From Butyrivibrio hungatei NK4A153 (GTDB lineage Bacteria; Bacillota; Clostridia; Lachnospirales; Lachnospiraceae): a stretch of DNA of 64,000 nt. The position numbers and the translations under genes are program-made. Location: contig NZ_AUJY01000002.1 of the NCBI RefSeq assembly GCF_000424465.1, forward strand, positions 248,001 through 312,000, in the 5' to 3' direction. A model generated the notes under the pieces. That model ran no database searches. It saw only the letters and a list, made by a program, of their open reading frames with translations, and was not told where the DNA came from. Positions 57,393 to 64,000 of this stretch are shown here, piece after piece (position 1 is the stretch's first letter; each line of letters starts with the position of its first letter).

Positions 57393-58478
57393 ATGAAAAC
57401 CTATCTTGTAACCGGAGGGGCCGGATTTATCGGTTCTAACTATATTCACTATATGTTCAAAAAATATGGTGACGATATCCGTATCATAAATGTTGATGCA
57501 CTTACATATGCGGGAAATCTGGAGAATCTTAAGGACGTCGAGGATCGTGACAATTATACTTTTGTCAAGGCAAATATTTGCGACAGAGACGCCATCAACA
57601 AGATCTTTGAAGAGAATGACATAGACAGAGTCGTTCATTTCGCGGCAGAAAGTCACGTTGACAGATCTATTGTAAATCCTGAGATCTTCGTTGAGACTAA
57701 CGTTCTCGGAACGGCTACTATGCTTAACGCAGCTAAGAAAGCATGGGAACTTTCTGACGGAACATTCAAAGAGGGTAAGAAATTCCTTCATGTTTCAACC
57801 GATGAAGTATACGGTTCACTCGATGACGATCCGAATGCTTATTTCTATGAGACAACTCCATACGATCCGCACAGCCCTTATTCAGCAAGTAAGGCAAGTT
57901 CGGATATGCTCGTAAAAGCTTATATGGATACATATAAGTTCCCTGCAAATATCACTAATTGTTCAAATAACTACGGACCTTATCAGTTCCCTGAGAAGCT
58001 CATTCCTCTTGTGATCAACAATGCACTTGCAGGTAAGGATCTTCCCGTATACGGAGACGGTAAGAACGTTCGTGACTGGCTCTTTGTTGAGGATCATGCA
58101 AAGGCAATCGACATGGTACAGGAGAAGGGCAAGCTCTTTGAGACATACAATGTCGGCGGACACAATGAGAAGCAGAATATTGAGATCGTTAAGACAATCA
58201 TCGATGTTCTCAGAGAAGAGCTTGATGACAGCGATCCCAGAAAGGCTAAGCTCAGCTACGATCTTATTAAGTATGTAACAGACAGAAAGGGACATGACAG
58301 AAGATATGCCATCGCTCCCGATAAGATCAAAAAGGAAATCGGATGGGAGCCTGAGACCATGTTCAAAGAAGGCATCAGAAAGACCATTAAATGGTACTTT
58401 GATCACAATGACTGGATGGAGCATGTGACAAGCGGCGATTACGAAAAGTATTATGCAAAGATGTATGACAAGAGATAA
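57393..58478 (+). CDS. rmlB: dTDP-glucose 4,6-dehydratase
   Basis: Second step of dTDP-L-rhamnose synthesis: dTDP-glucose to dTDP-4-keto-6-deoxyglucose. NAD-binding TGGAGFIGSNYI, FAAESHVDRSI, the STDEVYGSL active-site segment (Asp-Glu pair) and YSASKASSD (YxxxK) are all intact. 361 residues, normal length. AAGGAAAGG nine bases before ATG 57393 sets the start over the overlapping TTG. It is followed by rmlA after 52 bases. Confidence 0.96.
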   Translation: MKTYLVTGGAGFIGSNYIHYMFKKYGDDIRIINVDALTYAGNLENLKDVEDRDNYTFVKANICDRDAINKIFEENDIDRVVHFAAESHVDRSIVNPEIFVETNVLGTATMLNAAKKAWELSDGTFKEGKKFLHVSTDEVYGSLDDDPNAYFYETTPYDPHSPYSASKASSDMLVKAYMDTYKFPANITNCSNNYGPYQFPEKLIPLVINNALAGKDLPVYGDGKNVRDWLFVEDHAKAIDMVQEKGKLFETYNVGGHNEKQNIEIVKTIIDVLREELDDSDPRKAKLSYDLIKYVTDRKGHDRRYAIAPDKIKKEIGWEPETMFKEGIRKTIKWYFDHNDWMEHVTSGDYEKYYAKMYDKR

Positions 58479-58530
58479 TTGGCGGTAATTGCTTTGAGCC
58501 GATTATTTTAGATAAATACGGAGGAATATA

Positions 58531-59400
58531 ATGAAAGGTATAATTTTAGCGGGGGGTTCGGGAACCAGACTTTATCCGCTTACAAGAGCTATTTCAAAGC
58601 AGATAATGCCGGTATATGACAAGCCGATGATCTACTATCCGCTTTCAACTCTTATGCTTGCAGGTATAAGAGATGTACTTATAATTTCAACTCCGAGAGA
58701 CCTTCCTATATTCGAGGATCTTTTTGGAACAGGCGAACAGCTTGGAATGAATTTCAGCTATGCTGTTCAGGATCAGCCAAGGGGACTTGCCGATGCGTTT
58801 ATCATCGGTGCGGACTTTATCGGCAGTGACTCTGTTGCACTTGTTCTTGGAGATAATATTTTCTACGGACAGAGCTTTTCAAAGCTTCTTCGTGATGTTG
58901 CGGCAAGAGAAAAGGGTGCCACAATCTTCGGATACTATGTAAGAGATCCCAGAGCTTACGGAGTAGTTGAGTTTGATGAGAACGGAAAGGCTATCAGCAT
59001 TGAAGAGAAGCCTGAGAATCCCAAGAGTAACTATGCGGTTCCGGGACTTTACTTCTATGACAACGATGTTGTTGATATAGCAAGAAATGTTAAGCCTTCA
59101 GCCCGTGGTGAGATTGAGATCACGAGCATAAACAATGAGTATTTGAGAAGAGGAACTCTTCACGTTGAGACAATGGGAAGAGGATTTGCATGGCTTGATA
59201 CAGGCAATCACGATTCACTTCTTGATGCCGCTGATTTCGTATGCGCATTCCAGAAGAGACAGGGACTTTATGTTTCATGTATCGAAGAGATTGCCTATAA
59301 GCGCGGCTTCATTGACAAGGAGCAGCTTCTTAAGCTTGCTGAGCCTCTTATGAAGACCGACTACGGTAAATATCTGGTTGAGGTTGCTAACGGACTTTGA
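58531..59400 (+). CDS. rmlA: glucose-1-phosphate thymidylyltransferase
   Basis: First step of dTDP-rhamnose synthesis: dTTP plus glucose-1-phosphate to dTDP-glucose. The nucleotide-binding start [38 protein letters not shown] (metal Asp) and [20 protein letters not shown] are typical. 289 residues, the short RmlA type. CGGAGGAATATA gives a strong binding site. Confidence 0.96.
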   Translation: MKGIILAGGSGTRLYPLTRAISKQIMPVYDKPMIYYPLSTLMLAGIRDVLIISTPRDLPIFEDLFGTGEQLGMNFSYAVQDQPRGLADAFIIGADFIGSDSVALVLGDNIFYGQSFSKLLRDVAAREKGATIFGYYVRDPRAYGVVEFDENGKAISIEEKPENPKSNYAVPGLYFYDNDVVDIARNVKPSARGEIEITSINNEYLRRGTLHVETMGRGFAWLDTGNHDSLLDAADFVCAFQKRQGLYVSCIEEIAYKRGFIDKEQLLKLAEPLMKTDYGKYLVEVANGL

Positions 59401-59432
59401 TCGGGCTTTAATATAAGAATCTGAGGTTGCAG

Positions 59433-59807
59433 ATGGACTATAAGGTATTCAGGACGGCGGTGCTTGCTATTGTCAGTGCGCTAATTTTGGTGCTGGTCAT
59501 AGTCTATGCTACAAATGCCGACAAAATTAATGAGATTTTCGGTAAGGGAGGAGCTTCCGGTGAAGGAGCTTCTGCCGCGACCTCTTCAAGCAGTGATATC
59601 GGTATGTACGGAGAGCAGATAGGTGATAATACGCAAGCCTTTTTGTTTGAAGAAGGTTTTTTTGATGCAAATGAGGAAATACCTTCAGTAGTGGTTACAA
59701 AAAAGGACGAGGCGGGCACTGCTGCTTCTGAAGCGTCTACTGATATTACAGATGATGAAGAATATAATGATTACATAGAACCCGCAGCAGTTGTGGGCTC
59801 TAACTAA
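59433..59807 (+). CDS. small single-pass membrane protein of unknown function
   Basis: 124 residues: a short N-terminus, one helix (about 7-28, TAVLAIVSALILVLVIVYAT), then an acidic, Ser/Ala/Glu-rich tail likely outside the membrane. No domain recognised. It sits between rmlA and rmlC, the place where rmlC or rmlD usually follows directly, with GAGG six bases before ATG 59433 and a 14-base gap to rmlC. Possibly an accessory factor of the glycan machinery; no motif supports a specific role. Confidence 0.65.
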   Translation: MDYKVFRTAVLAIVSALILVLVIVYATNADKINEIFGKGGASGEGASAATSSSSDIGMYGEQIGDNTQAFLFEEGFFDANEEIPSVVVTKKDEAGTAASEASTDITDDEEYNDYIEPAAVVGSN

Positions 59808-59821
59808 ATTGGAGACAAGAA

Positions 59822-60367
59822 ATGGGTAAGATTAGCGTTGAAACATGTGAAATAGAGGGGCTTAAGGTTATAACTCCCACTGTATTCGGAGATGCCAGAG
59901 GCTATTTTGTTGAGACTTATAACAAAAATGATTTTGTTGAAGCCGGTATTGATGTTGAATTCGTTCAGGACAATCAGTCTGCAAGTAAACAGGGCGTTTT
60001 AAGAGGCCTTCACTTCCAGAAGAATTATCCTCAGGATAAGCTTGTTCGTTGCATTAACGGAGAAGTATTTGATGTTGCGGTTGATCTTAGAAGAAATTCT
60101 GCTACATTTGGAAAGTGGTTCGGTGTTGTTTTATCTGCCGAGAACAAGAAGCAGTTCTTTATTCCAAAGGGATTTGCGCATGGATTCTATGTTCTTTCCG
60201 AGTATGCTGAATTTGCTTATAAATGCTCTGATTTCTATCATCCCAATGATGAGGGCGGACTTAAGTGGAACGACCCCGATATTGGAGTAGAATGGCCGCT
60301 TATAGATGGTGTAGAACTCAACCTTTCCGATAAGGACAAAAAATGGGGAGGAATTAAAGAGTTTTGA
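59822..60367 (+). CDS. rmlC: dTDP-4-dehydrorhamnose 3,5-epimerase
   Basis: Third step of dTDP-L-rhamnose synthesis. Cupin-type epimerase of 181 residues with NQSASKQGVLRGLHFQ (active-site His in RGLHFQ), VAVDLRRNSATFGKW and IPKGFAHGFYVLSE, all intact. GGAGACAAG precedes ATG 59822. The final codons overlap the TTG start of the ABC permease. The fourth enzyme, RmlD (the reductase), is not found in this window. Confidence 0.95.
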   Translation: MGKISVETCEIEGLKVITPTVFGDARGYFVETYNKNDFVEAGIDVEFVQDNQSASKQGVLRGLHFQKNYPQDKLVRCINGEVFDVAVDLRRNSATFGKWFGVVLSAENKKQFFIPKGFAHGFYVLSEYAEFAYKCSDFYHPNDEGGLKWNDPDIGVEWPLIDGVELNLSDKDKKWGGIKEF

Positions 60368-61437
60368 ACAAAAGAATGAAAATCGGAAAACCCCCCAAGA
60401 AAAAATTCTTGGGCGTTTTCTATGTATTGGCGTTTGTAGTTGCGCTGATAATTGTTTTGCATAGTAATCCTCTTGCAGACCAACATACAGAGATGCTAAA
60501 AAAAATATGCGGATGCATTTTGTTAGGTGTCGGATGTATTCTGGTCTATTTTTGGTATGACAAACTTACGGTTCTGCCGGTTGAACTCTGGAACAGCAGA
60601 AAACTTATCGCAAGACTTTCCGTAAATGATTTCAAAAAAAGGTATGCGGGATCGGCTATGGGAGCTGTATGGGCCGCCATTCAGCCGGTTGTTACGGTTA
60701 TTCTGTACAGTATTATTTTTGGTAAACTCTTTCCAGCAGGCGATCATATTCTTCCTGACGGAAGGAAAGTTCCTCATTTGCTTTTCCTCACAGCAGGTCT
60801 TGTTCCGTGGTTCTTTTTTGTAGAAGCGCTTAATAACGGAACAACAGCACTTCTTGAATATAACTATCTTGTAAAAAAAGTTCTTTTTAAAATAAGCATT
60901 CTTCCTATTATCAAAATAATTGCTGCAATGTTTATTCATATATTCTTTTTGGGTGTGCTCCTTGCAATGGCATGGATTATGGGATATGAGCCGAGTATTT
61001 ATTGGATCCAGCTCATTTATTACATCGGATGTGAATTTATACTGGTGTTGTCAATCAGTTACGCAACCTGCGCGCTTGTTGTCTTTTTTAGAGACCTCCT
61101 TCAGATCATAAGTATTATAATTCAGCTTCTGCAGTGGTATACACCTATTCTTTGGGATTTATACAGCAATATTCTTGATCCTTTAAGAAAAAAGTTTGTT
61201 GATCAGCATATGCCGATAGAGCAAATAAGAATGTATGAGGATCTGATAAAAATCTTTGTTAAGCTTAATCCTATGGCATATATCGTGGAAGGATATAGAA
61301 GTTCAATCTACGGAGAGACCTGGTTTTTTGAGCATTTTTATTCATCAACGTATTTCTGGCTGTGTGTTGTAATGCTCTTCTGTATAGGAACAGTTTTATT
61401 TAAGCGCCTTAAGCCGCACTTTGCGGATGTACTTTGA
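60364..61437 (+). CDS. wzm: ABC-2 polysaccharide export permease (Wzm/TagG-like)
   Basis: Membrane component of an ABC exporter for a finished lipid-linked polymer. The core (from LWNSRKLIARLSVNDFKKRY to the end, about residues 79-357) has the usual six helices and the amphipathic start of Wzm/TagG. Unusually, two extra hydrophobic helices (about 18-37 and 48-62) precede that core. The start is TTG 60364, overlapping the rmlC stop, with GGGGAGGA about 11 bases upstream; ATG 60376 is an alternative. The ATPase gene follows. The exported polymer is inferred to contain rhamnose from its neighbours. Confidence 0.9.
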   Translation: MNKRMKIGKPPKKKFLGVFYVLAFVVALIIVLHSNPLADQHTEMLKKICGCILLGVGCILVYFWYDKLTVLPVELWNSRKLIARLSVNDFKKRYAGSAMGAVWAAIQPVVTVILYSIIFGKLFPAGDHILPDGRKVPHLLFLTAGLVPWFFFVEALNNGTTALLEYNYLVKKVLFKISILPIIKIIAAMFIHIFFLGVLLAMAWIMGYEPSIYWIQLIYYIGCEFILVLSISYATCALVVFFRDLLQIISIIIQLLQWYTPILWDLYSNILDPLRKKFVDQHMPIEQIRMYEDLIKIFVKLNPMAYIVEGYRSSIYGETWFFEHFYSSTYFWLCVVMLFCIGTVLFKRLKPHFADVL

Positions 61438-61479
61438 TACATAATTTTGAAACAATCCATAGATCATGGAGAAATTTAC

Positions 61480-62886
61480 ATGAAGAATGATATAGCTATT
61501 GAGGTAAAAAACCTCACTAAATCATATACGCTTTACGAAAAGCCGGGGGACAGGATTAAAGATTCACTCGGCCTTGCCAAGAAGAAAAAGTTTAAGGAAA
61601 AGATTGCCCTGAATAACGTAAATCTTACGGTGAAAAGGGGTGAGACTGTTGGTATCATCGGAACAAACGGTTCCGGAAAGTCTACAATCCTTAAGATAAT
61701 AACTGGAGTTCTTACTCCGACATCGGGTGAGGTAAACGTAAACGGCCATATTTCAGCTCTTTTGGAGCTTGGAGCCGGATTTAACATGGAATATAACGGA
61801 ATCGACAACATCTACTTAAACGGTATGATGATCGGCTTTTCCGAAGATGAGATAAAAAAGAGAATGGACGCAATCCTTGAGTTCGCGGACATCGGAGATT
61901 ATGTATATCAGCCGGTTAAGACTTATTCAAGCGGTATGTTTGTAAGACTTGCCTTTGCGGTTGCGATAAACATCGATCCCGAAATTCTTATAGTAGATGA
62001 GGCACTTTCTGTAGGAGACGTATTTTTCCAGGCAAAGTGCTATCATAAGTTTGAGGAATTTAAGAAAAAAGGTAAGACGATCCTCTTTGTGTCACACGAT
62101 CTTTCAAGTATAAGTAAGTATTGTGACAGAGCGGTTCTTTTGAATCAGGGCGTGCTCATCGGAGAGGGAACACCTAAGAAGATGATTGATATCTACAAGC
62201 AGGTTCTTGTGGGACAATATCCTCTTCCGAGCAGCGAAGGCGAGAATCTTCTCTATGATGATGATATCAGGGAAGCTGCCGCCAAAGCAGACAAAAAAGC
62301 TGATTCCAAGATAAAGAAGAGTAGTTCCGAAGGCTCCGCAAATGCCGGTAAAAAAGGAAAAAGAAAAGACGGAAAGGAAACCTTTAGTGAATGGGCTTCC
62401 GAGGAAGATGCGGGTGCAAATCCCGATACTCTTGAGTACGGCGACGGATCGGCTAAGATTTATGAGTACTTTGCTACCGATTCAAACGGAGTGAGGTCGA
62501 ACTCAATAATTAAGGGCACTGAATTTACGGTGCACATGAAGGTCAGGTTCGAAAAGGATGTTGCGGCACCTATTTTTGCACTTACCTTCAAGAATATCAT
62601 GGGAATTGAGATCACAGGTACCAATTCCATGGTTGAGAAAGCCTTTTTGGAACCTGTAAAAGCAGGTGATGAGAAGGAGATAACCTTCACACAGAATATG
62701 TCTTTACAGGGCGGAGAATATCTTTTAAGCTTTGGGGTTACAGGATTTGAGCAGAATGATTTTACTGTATACCACAGGCTGTATGATGCCCTTAATATCA
62801 CGGTCGTATCAGATAAGAATACGGTTGGATATTATGATATGAACACAACATGTAAAGTGAGAGATATAGATGCAGGAACAGATTAA
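61480..62886 (+). CDS. wzt: ABC polysaccharide export ATPase with C-terminal Wzt-type domain
   Basis: 468 residues. ATPase domain (about 1-245) with Walker A GTNGSGKST, signature YSSGMFVRLAFAVA, Walker B ILIVDEALSVGD and H-loop VSHDLSS, all of the Wzt/TagH type. A Lys/Ser/Glu-rich linker (about 265-330) leads to a C-terminal beta-sandwich (about 330-468) of the Wzt_C type that recognises the terminal modification of the polymer. Its presence suggests export of a capped chain, and the next gene is a methyltransferase. ATGGAGAAA precedes ATG 61480. The methyltransferase start lies inside this gene (17-base overlap). Confidence 0.93.
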   Translation: MKNDIAIEVKNLTKSYTLYEKPGDRIKDSLGLAKKKKFKEKIALNNVNLTVKRGETVGIIGTNGSGKSTILKIITGVLTPTSGEVNVNGHISALLELGAGFNMEYNGIDNIYLNGMMIGFSEDEIKKRMDAILEFADIGDYVYQPVKTYSSGMFVRLAFAVAINIDPEILIVDEALSVGDVFFQAKCYHKFEEFKKKGKTILFVSHDLSSISKYCDRAVLLNQGVLIGEGTPKKMIDIYKQVLVGQYPLPSSEGENLLYDDDIREAAAKADKKADSKIKKSSSEGSANAGKKGKRKDGKETFSEWASEEDAGANPDTLEYGDGSAKIYEYFATDSNGVRSNSIIKGTEFTVHMKVRFEKDVAAPIFALTFKNIMGIEITGTNSMVEKAFLEPVKAGDEKEITFTQNMSLQGGEYLLSFGVTGFEQNDFTVYHRLYDALNITVVSDKNTVGYYDMNTTCKVRDIDAGTD

Positions 62887-64000
62887 GATTGGCAATGTCA
62901 CACTTAATTTCAAACATTATTCCGGGGTCGATCTGTACAGTGACGGTGCTGTAGAGAACGATCTTCTTGAGATTGTAAAAAATCATAAAAAAGAAGAGTT
63001 TCAGGAGATCATTGAGAAAAAAGCAAGCTGGCCTATTCTCTACCATCTTTCTGAACAGAGAGCGAATATTGTCGAGTGGATTCCCATGGATCCAAACGCA
63101 AAGGTTCTTGAGGTCGGATCAGGATGCGGAGCGATAACGGGAATGCTTTCAAAGAAAGCAGCGAGTGTTGTTTCGTGCGATCTTTCCAGAAGAAGATCCG
63201 AGATCAATGCCTACAGAAACAAAGAATGTGGAAATGTGACCATTCACGTGGGAAACTTCAGGGACATTGAGCCTGATCTTGACAGAGATTTTGATTATAT
63301 TTTTCTAATTGGCGTGTTTGAGTACGGACAGGGATATATCGGAACGGACAACCCGTACGAGAAGTTCCTCAGAATGCTTAACAGACACCTTAAAAAGGGC
63401 GGAAGAATTGTAATTGCCATCGAGAATCGTCTTGGACTTAAGTATTTTGCAGGATGTTCAGAAGATCATCTCGGAACATACTTTAAGGGAATCGAAGGTT
63501 ATACGGCTGACAGCGTTGCCAAGACTTTTACAAGGAACGGACTTATCAATATATTTAAAAAGTGTGGAATGAATGATTATCATTTCTACTATCCGTACCC
63601 TGATTACAAGCTCATGACAATGATCCACTCCGATTCTTATTTCCCTAAGTTCGGAGAGCTTCAGGACAATGTAAGGAACTTTGACAGGGACAGAATGATC
63701 CTCTTTAACGAGAAACATGCATATGAGGATCTTGTCAAAGACGGAATGTATCCGGATTTTGCCAATTCTTTTGAAGTAATACTGGGACCCGGATTTGATA
63801 CAGTATACAGTAAGTACAGCAACGACAGAGTTGATGAATTCAAGATAAGAACAGATATCGCCATAAGCAGAACGGGAAGAAAAGTTATTAAGAAATTTCC
63901 GCTGAGTGAGGCTGCACGAGAGCATGTTTTCGGTCTAAGGGATGCTTATCTCGGACTTCAGGAGAAGTTCAGGGGCGGCGATTTTGAGATAAATGATTGC
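62870..64000 (+). CDS. class I SAM-dependent methyltransferase (3' end outside window)
   Basis: An open frame from ATG 62870 to the right edge, 377 codons seen. SAM-binding motif I is VLEVGSGCGAITGML, with the acidic end of the second strand in VVSCDLSRRR and motif IV-like DFDYIFLIGVFEY; GGRIVIAIENRLGLKYFAG is the post-strand-5 segment typical of methyltransferases encoded in glycan loci. After the methyltransferase core (about 1-260) the chain continues into a further domain cut by the window. It overlaps wzt by 17 bases, so translation is coupled. A role in capping or modifying the exported chain is inferred. Confidence 0.85.
   Translation, partial: MQEQIKIGNVTLNFKHYSGVDLYSDGAVENDLLEIVKNHKKEEFQEIIEKKASWPILYHLSEQRANIVEWIPMDPNAKVLEVGSGCGAITGMLSKKAASVVSCDLSRRRSEINAYRNKECGNVTIHVGNFRDIEPDLDRDFDYIFLIGVFEYGQGYIGTDNPYEKFLRMLNRHLKKGGRIVIAIENRLGLKYFAGCSEDHLGTYFKGIEGYTADSVAKTFTRNGLINIFKKCGMNDYHFYYPYPDYKLMTMIHSDSYFPKFGELQDNVRNFDRDRMILFNEKHAYEDLVKDGMYPDFANSFEVILGPGFDTVYSKYSNDRVDEFKIRTDIAISRTGRKVIKKFPLSEAAREHVFGLRDAYLGLQEKFRGGDFEINDC

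Overview
The window looks like chromosome of a Gram-positive, strictly anaerobic, fibre-degrading member of the Lachnospiraceae, most like Butyrivibrio or Pseudobutyrivibrio. The reasons are moderate-to-low GC, strong GGAGG-type ribosome binding sites, secreted multimodular arabinoxylan-degrading enzymes with Pro-Gln linkers and ricin-type (CBM13) modules, lipoprotein signal peptides, and a large surface-polysaccharide region with CotH, VTC, DUF4956 and LicD genes. The genus is an inference from gene content. Almost every gene is on the + strand; the only convincing minus-strand gene is at 8282-8785. No rRNA, tRNA, CRISPR array, transposase or phage gene was seen.

Layout. (a) 1-2731: tail of a spermidine-synthase-like gene, then an MBOAT O-acyltransferase with its SGNH-like partner. 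(b) 2915-7803: a GH10 xylanase followed by a GH43-CBM6-CBM13-CE1 protein; the two carry closely related CBM13 modules and probably act together on arabinoxylan outside the cell. (c) 7932-10984: a small unknown protein, a minus-strand membrane protein and a first CotH protein. (d) 11093-16051: a complete branched-chain amino-acid ABC transporter (livJ-H-M-G-F), with unusual 31-bp palindromic repeats directly after the stop codons of livG and livF. (e) 16240-30717: a mixed region with a cytidylate-kinase-like protein, two large membrane proteins, a stand-alone 5'-3' exonuclease, PlsC, small proteins, a GT4 glycosyltransferase, PseC, a broken PseB gene, superoxide dismutase, an Fn3-type lipoprotein, a GT2 and a flippase.

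(f) 30921-64000: a long surface-glycan and cell-envelope region. It holds an SGNH lipoprotein, a 0.74-kb gene-free stretch with two giant palindromes of about 265 bp, an FAD-dependent mutase-like enzyme with a GT2, a second MBOAT, a CotH-VTC-DUF4956 module, a second MBOAT partner, uridine kinase, a DUF6077-like membrane protein split at a G6 tract, LicD plus a TarI/IspD-type cytidylyltransferase, a third MBOAT pair, a DUF6056-like membrane protein, two proteins with very acidic Asp/Tyr/Arg-rich cytoplasmic tails (one with a degenerate SGNH domain, one a GH25 lysozyme), a two-gene SMR/EamA pair, a GT-C-like membrane protein, rmlB, rmlA and rmlC without rmlD, and a Wzm/Wzt-type ABC exporter followed by a methyltransferase that runs off the window.

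How it fits together (inference): region f, with parts of e, could make one or more rhamnose-containing wall or capsule glycans, built on lipid carriers, flipped or exported by Wzm/Wzt and the SMR-like pair, and decorated outside the membrane by three MBOAT/SGNH acylation pairs and by LicD. The most unusual items are the twin giant palindromes at 32106-32733, the liv-associated hairpin repeats, the broken pseB, the G-tract break in the DUF6077-like gene, the CotH-VTC-DUF4956 module placed between an MBOAT and its partner, and the shared acidic tails.
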